Below, one piece after another: positions 1-7,448 of a stretch of 59,035 bases of DNA. Origin of the DNA: Verrucomicrobiota bacterium. GTDB taxonomy: Bacteria > Verrucomicrobiota > Verrucomicrobiia > Limisphaerales > JACPZS01. The position numbers were made by a program, and so were the translations under genes. Location: contig JACPZS010000145.1 in assembly GCA_016195385.1 (NCBI GenBank), positions 1-59,035 on the forward strand, written 5' to 3'. The notes below the pieces were generated by a model. It was not told the DNA's origin. It worked only from the letters and a program-made list of their open reading frames with translations, and searched no databases. How positions within the stretch are numbered: the stretch's first letter is position 1; each line of letters starts with the position of its first letter.

Positions 1-87
1 TCATGCGCGGCGAAGTATGCGCATCGGATGAGTTGAAGCAAGCGACATAGACTTCCCTCGAAGGTCGCACTCGTGCATGGTTTTCAC

Positions 88-783
88 ATGATGAAATTTC
101 GCCGAGCCAACGACCGGGGTCACGCCAAGCACGGCTGGCTGGAAACCTATCACACGTTCAGTTTCGCCGATTACCACGACCCGGAGTGGCTGGGCTTCCG
201 CAGCCTGCGTGTCATTAACGACGATCTGGTGATGCCGGGCATGGGCTTTGGCACGCATCCGCACCGCGACATGGAAATCATCACTTACATCCTGAGCGGC
301 GCGCTGGAGCACAAGGATTCGATGGGCAATGGCCGCGTCATCAACGCTGGCGACGCGCAATACATGGCCGCTGGCACCGGCGTGCGCCACAGCGAATTTA
401 ATCCGTCCAAAGACGAATCCGTACATCTGCTGCAAATCTGGATCGAACCCGACCGTAAAGGCGTCATGCCGCGCTACGCGGAGAAATCCTATGCAACTGC
501 GCCCGCCGGCGCGCTCCACCTCGTCACGAGCAAAACGGGACGCGCAGGTTCCATCGCGATTCACCAGGACGCCGAACTCTGGCTGGCCAAACTCGGCACC
601 GGTCAACGTGTCAGGCACAAACTTGCGTCCGGTCGCCACGCATGGATCCACGTGGCCGAAGGCGAAGCGACGCTGAATGGTGAAACGCTCAACGCTGGCG
701 ATGCCGCGGCATTGAGCGAGGAAACCACGCTGGAGATCAGCGCTACGAAACCGGCGCAAGTTCTTTTGTTCGATCTCGGTTGA
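88..783 (+). CDS. Pirin family protein (YhhW-like cupin)
   Basis: Bicupin protein of the pirin family, whose members bind a metal and in some cases have quercetin 2,3-dioxygenase activity; the cellular role here is unknown. The N-terminal run DRGHAKHGWL followed by YHTFSFADY is the family signature. The four metal ligands of pirins are all present at H57, H59, H101 and E103 (THPHRDME and VRHSE). The 231-residue length is normal. An in-frame GTG exists at 73, but homologues begin close to the MMKFRRA sequence, so I chose the ATG at 88 (91 is also possible). It is a single plus-strand gene that ends convergently with the polysaccharide locus. Confidence 0.9.
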   Translation: MMKFRRANDRGHAKHGWLETYHTFSFADYHDPEWLGFRSLRVINDDLVMPGMGFGTHPHRDMEIITYILSGALEHKDSMGNGRVINAGDAQYMAAGTGVRHSEFNPSKDESVHLLQIWIEPDRKGVMPRYAEKSYATAPAGALHLVTSKTGRAGSIAIHQDAELWLAKLGTGQRVRHKLASGRHAWIHVAEGEATLNGETLNAGDAAALSEETTLEISATKPAQVLLFDLG

Positions 784-903
784 TCAAATCGGTTCACGAA
801 ATTTCCGAACAACTTCCAGACATGCCTTCGGCCTCATGACTTCCAACGGGATCGGGTTACGCGCCTCAGCGCGGCGGGAAAATTAAAGCGCGCATGAAGG
901 GGT

Positions 904-1500
904 TCACGGGAGGGGCGAGCCGCGAAACTCCGACGGCGGTTCTCCATCGTCCGCGTTGATGTCTTCGCGCAGGAGCACGCGCTTCACGGTGAGCCAAAGA
1001 ATTTTCACGTCGAGCCAGAGCGTGTGGTTGTCCACATACCAGACATCGAGTTTGAACTTTTCCTCCCACGAAAGCGCGTTGCGGCCGTTGACTTGCGCCC
1101 AGCCGGTCAGGCCCGGACGCACCTCGTGCCGCCGCGCCTGCTCCGGCGTGTAGCGATCGAGGTATTCCACGAGCAACGGCCGCGGGCCGACCAGACTCAT
1201 CTCGCCGCGCAGGACGTTGAGGAGTTCGGGCAATTCATCGAGCGAAGTGGCGCGCAGGCAGTGGCCAAATGGGGTCAGGCGGTGCGCGTCATCGAGCAGA
1301 CGTCCGCTCGCATCGCGCGCGTCGGTCATCGTGCGAAATTTCAGCAACACAAAGATCGCACCATCTTTGCCCGGCCGGCGTTGGCGGAACAAGACCGGGC
1401 TTCCAATCCGGCAGCGAACCAGGAGCGCGACCGCCAAGAGCAGCAGAATCCAAATCGGCGCGAAGACAACCACGAGGGCCAGATCGAACGCCCGCTTCAT
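904..1500 (-). CDS. Initiating sugar-phosphate transferase (PglC/WcaJ type)
   Basis: Predicted membrane phosphoglycosyltransferase that transfers a sugar-1-phosphate from a UDP-sugar to undecaprenyl phosphate, starting repeat-unit assembly on the inner membrane face. One N-terminal hydrophobic segment (about residues 8-28) is followed by the catalytic domain with KFRTM, ELPELLNVLRGEMSLVGPRP and RPGLTGWAQVNGRN, all hallmarks of bacterial sugar transferases. At 198 aa it is the short monotopic form and lacks the multi-pass N-terminal half of WbaP-type enzymes. It is the last gene of the minus-strand locus, 18 nt downstream of the exosortase. Its sugar specificity cannot be read from the sequence. 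Confidence 0.92.
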   Translation of the reverse strand: MKRAFDLALVVVFAPIWILLLLAVALLVRCRIGSPVLFRQRRPGKDGAIFVLLKFRTMTDARDASGRLLDDAHRLTPFGHCLRATSLDELPELLNVLRGEMSLVGPRPLLVEYLDRYTPEQARRHEVRPGLTGWAQVNGRNALSWEEKFKLDVWYVDNHTLWLDVKILWLTVKRVLLREDINADDGEPPSEFRGSPLP

Positions 1501-1518
1501 TTCGAAAAAATCGTCGTG

Positions 1519-2451
1519 TTAAACCGAAGCGTTGGCCGGCACGGGTTTCGCCACAGACGCGCGACGTGAGGCGATTTCCAACCGGTGGAAAAGCATCGAC
1601 AGTAGGATGACTCCCACCGCCGTGAACGCGAGAATCGACCAACCGGCGGCGTCATGAAAAGATTCGACCGCGTGCATGCCCTGACGATGCGCTGTGTAGC
1701 TGAGGAAAAACGAGCGGACGAAATTGCCGAAGATTGCCAGCAGGATGCCGCTGAGGAGCAAGACGCCTTGGAGCGCGCGGTTCCGCAGCGACAGATAGCC
1801 GATGAACAGCGTGGCCATGACCGTGGATTGCAGGCTGCGAATGCCGCTGCACGCTTCGTCAATGCCGACCGTACCGGTGGAAAGCTGGATGAGGCTGCCA
1901 ACGCGCCGGGCGGGGATGCCGAGCAGGTTCAACGCCTCCACGTTGAGATAAGCCACGTCCGATTGGAGCCGCGACACGATGTTCTCGTAGAGGACTGAAG
2001 GCATGGGCAGCGCGATCAGGAGAAACGCGAACCCGAATCCGAAATGGCGGATGCCCGGCCAGCCAAAGAGATAGCCGAGATTCGCCGCGATGAGCGCGAG
2101 CACTCCGAGGGCGGTGCCGTTCAAAGTTGCCGCCGTCGTGCCAAACGCAGCCTGGTAAATTTGCACGACGAATAGCATCACCAAACCGAAACCCGCCGCC
2201 GCCACGCTCCACCAGCGCCAGCGAGGGCTTGATGCCGGTTTCTTTTCCCACGCTTCCCACACGAGAAACGCGCTCAAAAGCAAGACCACCCAGCCGAATT
2301 GCAAATCGGGCCGGTGGTTCCAAAACCATTGCGCCTTGGAAACCAGCCAGGCCACCGCGCCCCAAGTCGGCAAGAGGAAAACGAGCATCGACCAGCCGGC
2401 GTTGGGAGCCGAAGCGGATTTCACTGGCTGGCTCGGAGCGAGTTCGTTCAC
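1519..2451 (-). CDS. Exosortase (EpsH/XrtA superfamily)
   Basis: Multi-pass membrane transpeptidase-like enzyme that, in characterised systems, processes proteins bearing a PEP-CTERM-type C-terminal sorting signal. The three catalytic residues of the family are present: C201 in DEACSGIRSL, R246 in NFVRS and H266 in SFHDAAGW, embedded in about eight hydrophobic segments. I place the start at the GTG at 2451, which overlaps the TGA of the EpsI gene (GTGA), rather than at an upstream ATG inside EpsI. This gives 310 aa. No protein in the window carries a recognisable sorting tail, so its substrates must be encoded elsewhere. Confidence 0.9.
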   Translation of the reverse strand: MNELAPSQPVKSASAPNAGWSMLVFLLPTWGAVAWLVSKAQWFWNHRPDLQFGWVVLLLSAFLVWEAWEKKPASSPRWRWWSVAAAGFGLVMLFVVQIYQAAFGTTAATLNGTALGVLALIAANLGYLFGWPGIRHFGFGFAFLLIALPMPSVLYENIVSRLQSDVAYLNVEALNLLGIPARRVGSLIQLSTGTVGIDEACSGIRSLQSTVMATLFIGYLSLRNRALQGVLLLSGILLAIFGNFVRSFFLSYTAHRQGMHAVESFHDAAGWSILAFTAVGVILLSMLFHRLEIASRRASVAKPVPANASV

Positions 2452-3236
2452 AACTGTTTTGCCAGCCACGCGCGCCGCTCCTGTTCGTAATCGGCCGGTT
2501 GCAGCCAGCGCGGCAAAAATTCCTGCAAGCGGCGATCCGCCTCGGCATCGCTGCCGGCGGCAAGCGACGAGGAAACGCGCAGGAATTGTTTCGGGCCGAG
2601 AAAGGGTTGTCGGCTTACGAACGAATCCCACACGCGCCGCCAGAGCCGTGAATCCGCAGCGCGCAACGTCGTGCCGGTTTTGTCGATGGCCGTTCGCAAC
2701 TGATGTTTCAGACCGACGGAAAGATTGTGATCCAGCCGATACGGTAAGGGCTGGCCGCCGACCAGTCCGCAGAAATAAACGAGTTCGCGATGGCCTTCAT
2801 AGACAAATATACGCCGCTCGATTTGCAGCGGCACTCCGTGGATACTCAACGCGACAACATCCGGAACGGCCGGCTCAATTTGCCAGCCGCTCTCGGTCCA
2901 GCAGCGATCCGGCGTGTGGACGAACAGACCGATTTCATTTTGATTTTCTTGATAACGCTTGGCGGAAAAGACGCGGACAATTTCCTTTTTCTCATTGAAG
3001 AACTCGCCGTTGATCAGCCGATCCGCGACCAGAATTTTTTCCGCTGATTCCGCCACTGGCACGGAACGAAACGTCCAGCCGTTCAACCGGTCATTCTCAC
3101 TGAACCAAACAAAATCCTGCGCCCGCCCAGACTGGGTGTACCAAAAATCTGGAAACGACCAGCACAGCAGAATCAAAGCGGAGAAAATTCCAGTTCCGAT
3201 CATTACTGACGTTGCGTTTTTTTCCGCTGGCTTCAT
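2448..3236 (-). CDS. EpsI-type exosortase-associated protein (DUF3485-like)
   Basis: Probable periplasmic, membrane-anchored partner of the exosortase. EpsI is often fused to or encoded beside EpsH-type exosortases in polysaccharide loci; its biochemical role is not settled. One N-terminal transmembrane segment (about residues 12-28) precedes a soluble domain containing HTPDRCWTESGW, which matches the CxxxSGW-like signature of the family. The stop overlaps the exosortase start by 4 nt. The start is uncertain: ATG at 3236 (used), ATG at 3257 and TTG at 3308 are all in frame and none has a clear ribosome-binding site. Confidence 0.8.
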   Translation of the reverse strand: MKPAEKNATSVMIGTGIFSALILLCWSFPDFWYTQSGRAQDFVWFSENDRLNGWTFRSVPVAESAEKILVADRLINGEFFNEKKEIVRVFSAKRYQENQNEIGLFVHTPDRCWTESGWQIEPAVPDVVALSIHGVPLQIERRIFVYEGHRELVYFCGLVGGQPLPYRLDHNLSVGLKHQLRTAIDKTGTTLRAADSRLWRRVWDSFVSRQPFLGPKQFLRVSSSLAAGSDAEADRRLQEFLPRWLQPADYEQERRAWLAKQL

Positions 3237-3311
3237 TGAAACAAGGAAGGCTGCCATCTCATGCAGCCGGGCTATCGATGTTCGCTTGCGGTGGTCGCCG
3301 CAGTGCAAGTA

Positions 3312-4508
3312 TCACACGACCGCGGCTTTCGACCTGCGGCGGTGAACCGCTTGTACGTGGGCCTCGCAAATGCGATCGATGACAAATTGTTGCTCCTCGG
3401 AACTCAGGCAGCTAGAACTGGGCAGACAAATCCCACGTTCGTTCAAATCCTCTGCGACTTCACCGCCGACAATTTCATAGCGCTGGTAAAGCTTTTGCAA
3501 ATGCATCGGCTTCCAGACGGGCCGGGACTCGACGTTGGCCGCCTCCAAATAACGAATCAACTCGGCCTGTGTCAGGCCAAATTCCCGGGGATCGATCAGG
3601 AAGCAACTCAGCCAGTTCGTATGCAAACCGTACGGCGCTTGCGGCATCAACTCGATCCCCGGGATATTGGCGAGCGCCTCTCGATATCGAAAAGCCACCG
3701 CGCGACGCTGGGCGACGCGTTCATTTAAAACCTCAAGCTGGCCTCGCGCAATGCCGGCCAGGACATTGCTGAGGCGGTAATTGTAACCGATTTCGGAGTG
3801 TGAATAATTGTTAAGCGGATCGGGGTCTTTCGCCTGGTTACTCCAATGACGAGCTTTTTCCACCCAGGCGGCGTGACGGGAAATCAGCATGCCGCCATTG
3901 GTGCAAGTGATGATCTTGTTTCCGTTGAAGGAATAGATTCCCACGTCGCCGAATGTTCCGGGAACCCGGCCTTTGTACTGCGCGCCCAAAGCCTCGGCGG
4001 CGTCTTCGAGCAGCGGCAGTTCAAAGCGCCGGCAAATCTCCAGGATCGGATCTATGTCGGCGCTCTGTCCAAACAGATGCACCACGGTCACGGCCTTGGG
4101 AAGTTTGTTGATTTTCGCGCGCGCATTCAGAAAATCATCGAGCCGCTCCGGATCTAGGTTCCAGGAAACGCGTTCACTATCGAGAAACACCGGGACGCCA
4201 TGCTCATACAAAACAGGATTGCAACTCGCGGCGAAGGTAAGAGTGGGGACAACCACTTCGTCACCCGGCTTAAGACCGAGCAATTTGAGGCCCAAATGAA
4301 TTCCAGCCGTCCCGCTGCCAAGCGCAACGGCGGGCAAGCCGACCAGCGTGGAAAAATCGCGCTCCAGCGTTACGAGATTTGACCCGGCGGTCGAAAGCCA
4401 GTTGGTGTCAAATGCCTCCCGCACATAACGCATTTCGGAACCGCCCATGTGGGGAATCGAAAGCAGTATCCGGTTCCGCGCGCGATTTGTCGGATGGAAT
4501 GGAATCAT
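3312..4508 (-). CDS. DegT/DnrJ/EryC1/StrS-family sugar aminotransferase (PglE-like)
   Basis: PLP-dependent enzyme expected to aminate a keto-sugar nucleotide for the surface polysaccharide. The N-terminal ALGSGTAGIHLGL, the EDAAEALGAQYKG segment and the PLP lysine K198 in YSFNGNKIITCTNGG are intact, and 398 aa is the usual length. The NGNKI active-site sequence resembles PglE-like 4-aminotransferases more than the WbpE-like enzyme at 20651-21850, so the locus appears to make two different amino sugars. No matching 4,6-dehydratase (PglF type) is present in the window, so its substrate must come from elsewhere or from an unrecognised enzyme. Confidence 0.9.
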   Translation of the reverse strand: MIPFHPTNRARNRILLSIPHMGGSEMRYVREAFDTNWLSTAGSNLVTLERDFSTLVGLPAVALGSGTAGIHLGLKLLGLKPGDEVVVPTLTFAASCNPVLYEHGVPVFLDSERVSWNLDPERLDDFLNARAKINKLPKAVTVVHLFGQSADIDPILEICRRFELPLLEDAAEALGAQYKGRVPGTFGDVGIYSFNGNKIITCTNGGMLISRHAAWVEKARHWSNQAKDPDPLNNYSHSEIGYNYRLSNVLAGIARGQLEVLNERVAQRRAVAFRYREALANIPGIELMPQAPYGLHTNWLSCFLIDPREFGLTQAELIRYLEAANVESRPVWKPMHLQKLYQRYEIVGGEVAEDLNERGICLPSSSCLSSEEQQFVIDRICEAHVQAVHRRRSKAAVV

Positions 4509-4566
4509 GGTTTGACGCGGGAAATAGATTTCGATTTGCAGGATATTTCAATCACCGATTTCATTT

Positions 4567-5235
4567 TTATTCTAGCACGTCCGCCAACTCAGTCAGCGAT
4601 GAAATCTTCATTTGAGGCCGATACGATGACTCGACTTCGATCCCGCGGTATTCACCGTCCGGACGGCAAACCTGGACCGAAAGCCAGCCAAGCTGGTTGG
4701 CTCCCAAAAAATCTTTCCGCGGGTTATCCCCTACGTACACGCACTCCCGAGGATCACAAGGCACAGCTTCGATGAATTTCCGATATGGCACCAGGCTCGG
4801 CTTCCAATACTGCCGACCTAGTTCGTCCGAGTAAACAATTGCGGCGAAATCATTGCTGAGACCGAGCGCGTGGACCTTGCTCTTTTGCGCCGCCAGATAA
4901 CCATCGGTGATAATGCCGAGCTTTTTTGTGTCCCGAAAGTGTTCGATTGCCCACCGGGCATCAGGATGGAGTTGAATTCGTGGCGGGTGAGTCCGGTATA
5001 ATTGCACCAGTCGTTGCATGTCAGCGGCGTCATAGGTCACGCCGCAGCGATTTAACGCTGCGTCAAAAATATCGCCCCGCCGTCCGGCCGAATACGCGGC
5101 AAAGGCATGCTCAAAAAAACCGGTGACGGCTTTCTCCCGCCTTAACCAGTCATCGACCGCCTGGAATCCGCTCACCACAAATTCGCGTTCCGGATAGAGC
5201 GTGTCGTCCAAATCAAACACAATGGCCTGGATCAC
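4567..5235 (-). CDS. HAD-superfamily hydrolase
   Basis: Haloacid dehalogenase-like phosphatase of about 222 aa. Motif I is FDLDDTLYP (D8 nucleophile, D10 acid/base), motif II lies in GIITDG, the lysine is probably in YWKP, and motif IV is YVGDNPRKDF. The GTG start at 5235 overlaps the TGA of the ATP-grasp gene (GTGA), which places motif I right at the N-terminus as expected; a longer reading frame starting at 5349 lies inside the ATP-grasp gene and is rejected. The tight coupling suggests the two enzymes act on one pathway intermediate, perhaps a sugar phosphate or acyl phosphate. The substrate is unknown. Confidence 0.85.
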   Translation of the reverse strand: MIQAIVFDLDDTLYPEREFVVSGFQAVDDWLRREKAVTGFFEHAFAAYSAGRRGDIFDAALNRCGVTYDAADMQRLVQLYRTHPPRIQLHPDARWAIEHFRDTKKLGIITDGYLAAQKSKVHALGLSNDFAAIVYSDELGRQYWKPSLVPYRKFIEAVPCDPRECVYVGDNPRKDFLGANQLGWLSVQVCRPDGEYRGIEVESSYRPQMKISSLTELADVLE

Positions 5236-6254
5236 GGTTCTCGTTCCTTGCCCACAAAAACCGCGGCATCGTACCGGAGCAATTTCAGGTTCTCCTGCCA
5301 TTGATTGCTTGCCGTGGACGGCCGGCCCAACGATTCCTCCAGCAACCATTGCGAGAACCTCGCACCCGCGGCATGAGTCAACGGATAACCACCGCCAAAG
5401 CGCGCGTTGATTTCAAAAATCGCCGCTGCGCCATCCGGGCGCACTATCGCTTGAAAACACATGGCCCCGCGAGCGCCCTCAAGCTTTTCTCCCAGGCGCT
5501 CCGCCAGCTTCATCAGCGTGGGTTCACGCACGGTAATTCCTTTACTGACTTCGCCAGCACGCGTTTCGTAACGCCAATGTGGAACTGCGCAGCGAAGCCG
5601 CCCCGTGTCATCAAAGAAAATGTTTACGGTGTATTCCTTCCCCTTCCAAAGTTCCTGCGCCACGTAATTGAGGCGTGAAACAGGCAACGCCATCAGCGCC
5701 GCCACATCTGAAATGACATGCAATCCCTTGGAACAACTACCATCGACCGGCTTGAGGATGAGCGGCCAGGACCACGAACCTGCGTCGGCAATGACATCGT
5801 CGATCGATCCGGTGCGAGGCACAGGGAGGCCATGGGACTGCAAAAACTGCGCCGTCGCCCGCTTGTCGCGCGCCAGGTTGACTACTGAGGGAGAAGAGAT
5901 CGCGATACGCACACCGCAGTGGGCGAACTCACTGCGATGAGCGGCAAGAATGGGCAACTCCGTGTCGATCGTTGGAATGATGAGGCTGGCGCCCTTGCGA
6001 ACGCAGACATCCAACATGCGCGGAATAAATTCCGCGTCGGTACACCGTGGCATTGGGATCGCTTCGTCGGCGAATTGGCAGGCGGGGCTGTAGGCTGGAT
6101 TCAGGTCCGTGGCCAGCACCTTGATCGAGATCCCAAGCCCACGGGCATCTGCTCGGAAGCAATTCATCAGTTCAACTCGGCGTCCGGCGGAAGAAAACAA
6201 AACGACGCACGGGCGATTCTGCGGAAGAATGTCGTATGCCGGATCCTGTCTCAT
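5232..6254 (-). CDS. ATP-grasp ligase (carbamoyl-phosphate synthase large-subunit-like)
   Basis: Predicted ATP-dependent carboxylate-amine or carboxylate-thiol ligase of 340 aa. The N-terminal pre-ATP-grasp fold begins VVLFSSAGRRVELMNCF. The ATP-grasp core has the LILKPVDGSCSKGLHVI lysine/glycine loop and the Mg-binding FEINARFGGG segment near the C-terminus. In a polysaccharide locus such an enzyme could attach an amino acid or other carboxylate to an amino sugar, or amidate a uronic acid; this is inference from location. It is translationally coupled to the following HAD hydrolase and lies 63 nt downstream of a glycosyltransferase. Confidence 0.85.
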   Translation of the reverse strand: MRQDPAYDILPQNRPCVVLFSSAGRRVELMNCFRADARGLGISIKVLATDLNPAYSPACQFADEAIPMPRCTDAEFIPRMLDVCVRKGASLIIPTIDTELPILAAHRSEFAHCGVRIAISSPSVVNLARDKRATAQFLQSHGLPVPRTGSIDDVIADAGSWSWPLILKPVDGSCSKGLHVISDVAALMALPVSRLNYVAQELWKGKEYTVNIFFDDTGRLRCAVPHWRYETRAGEVSKGITVREPTLMKLAERLGEKLEGARGAMCFQAIVRPDGAAAIFEINARFGGGYPLTHAAGARFSQWLLEESLGRPSTASNQWQENLKLLRYDAAVFVGKEREP

Positions 6255-6317
6255 TCGAAAAATTGGTCCGAATCAAAAACGTCCACTGAAAACCGGGAAG
6301 ATTACTTTCGCTCCCTT

Positions 6318-7448
6318 TTAATTGGCTTGCCGTTTGGTCAAACCCATGGTTTCAAGAATAGTGGTGTTAACAGAGCGGACATCGAATTTACAGGCCGCCA
6401 ACTCGTGACTGCGTCTTCCCATCGACTGAATCAGATCAGGCTCTTGGATGAACTTTCCCATGGCGCTTGCCAGGGCACGCGCGTTCTTTATCGGCACAAG
6501 GAAGCCATTTTCTCCGGGGATCACCGTTTCGCGACACCCCGGCGCATCGGTAGTGATTACCGCGCGCCCCATCGCCATCGCTTCGAGCACCGTGCGAGGA
6601 ACTCCTTCGCGATAGGAGGGCAAGACGTACACACTCGCCGCTGCAATGAATGGGCGCACGTCGCTTACCCGGCCATGATACCTCAGGATTCCCTCCGCCT
6701 GCCACGCTGCCACTTCAGCTTCGCTCAGGTTAGACGGGTTGGAATCAAACGGGCCGACCAAGTCAAACACGACCTCTGGATATCGCCTTTTGACTTCGCG
6801 CGCCGCATCGGCGAATTCCGCCACTCCCTTGTCACGCAGCAGGCGCGCGATGAGTAAAAAAGAAATTGGCTGAAGAACCGGCGGGACTTCGGGAAACCGA
6901 TCCAGGTCCACGCCCGAACCACCCACGACGACCGCAGGACAACCAAGCGGCACGAATTTTCGCCTGCGAAATAGTTCCAAGTCGTCCGGGTTCTGAAAGA
7001 ACACAGCTTTGTTAAAAGCCAGGGCACAACGATAGAGCAGTCCCATGCCCCGACTCAACCATCGGCGGCGCATCTCCAGACCGGTAAAGGCGTAACCAAG
7101 CCCAGTGATGATGGAAAACGCCGCCGGAACCCTGGCCACTACAGCTGCGAGCGAACCATAGATCACCGGCTTCGCCGTATAGGCCAGAGTCACGTCTGGT
7201 CGCTCTTCGCGGAATAGCCGCAGGAGGGAAACAAAACACCCGAGATCACGAAATGGGTTCATGCTGGTGCGACTCATCGTGATGGCCCGAAAACGCACCC
7301 CTAGCCTTCCCAGTTGATCGAGGATTCCAGCATCCTCATCCGGCGCACAAGCCACAACGTCATGTCCGCCTGCCTTCATTGCGGCGAGCAACGGGCCTCT
7401 AAAATTCACCAAAGACTCCGCCAGGCTGGCGATGACCACGACCTTCAA
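6318..7448 (-). CDS. Glycosyltransferase family 4 (PglA/WbnH-like)
   Basis: Retaining GT-B glycosyltransferase of 376 aa that probably adds a sugar to the lipid-linked repeat unit at the cytoplasmic membrane face. The N-terminal MKVVVIASLAESLVNFRGPL and LAYTAKPVIYGSLAA are typical of the PglA-like branch. The donor-binding C-terminal domain contains FLLIARLLRDKGVAEF and the EX7E motif in PSYREGVPRTVLEAMA. The start codon is TTG at 7448, overlapping the stop of the amidotransferase gene by four bases (TTGA). The acceptor and linkage cannot be predicted from sequence. Confidence 0.92.
   Translation of the reverse strand: MKVVVIASLAESLVNFRGPLLAAMKAGGHDVVACAPDEDAGILDQLGRLGVRFRAITMSRTSMNPFRDLGCFVSLLRLFREERPDVTLAYTAKPVIYGSLAAVVARVPAAFSIITGLGYAFTGLEMRRRWLSRGMGLLYRCALAFNKAVFFQNPDDLELFRRRKFVPLGCPAVVVGGSGVDLDRFPEVPPVLQPISFLLIARLLRDKGVAEFADAAREVKRRYPEVVFDLVGPFDSNPSNLSEAEVAAWQAEGILRYHGRVSDVRPFIAAASVYVLPSYREGVPRTVLEAMAMGRAVITTDAPGCRETVIPGENGFLVPIKNARALASAMGKFIQEPDLIQSMGRRSHELAACKFDVRSVNTTILETMGLTKRQAN

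Noticed and set aside
860-873. CGCGC-CTCA-GCGCG hairpin between the pirin gene and the polysaccharide locus
   Set aside because: Only 5 bp, no U-tract on either strand; too weak to call a terminator.
5919-6857. Plus-strand frame of 312 codons across the ATP-grasp and GT4 genes
   Set aside because: Antisense to two clear enzymes; no recognisable domain.
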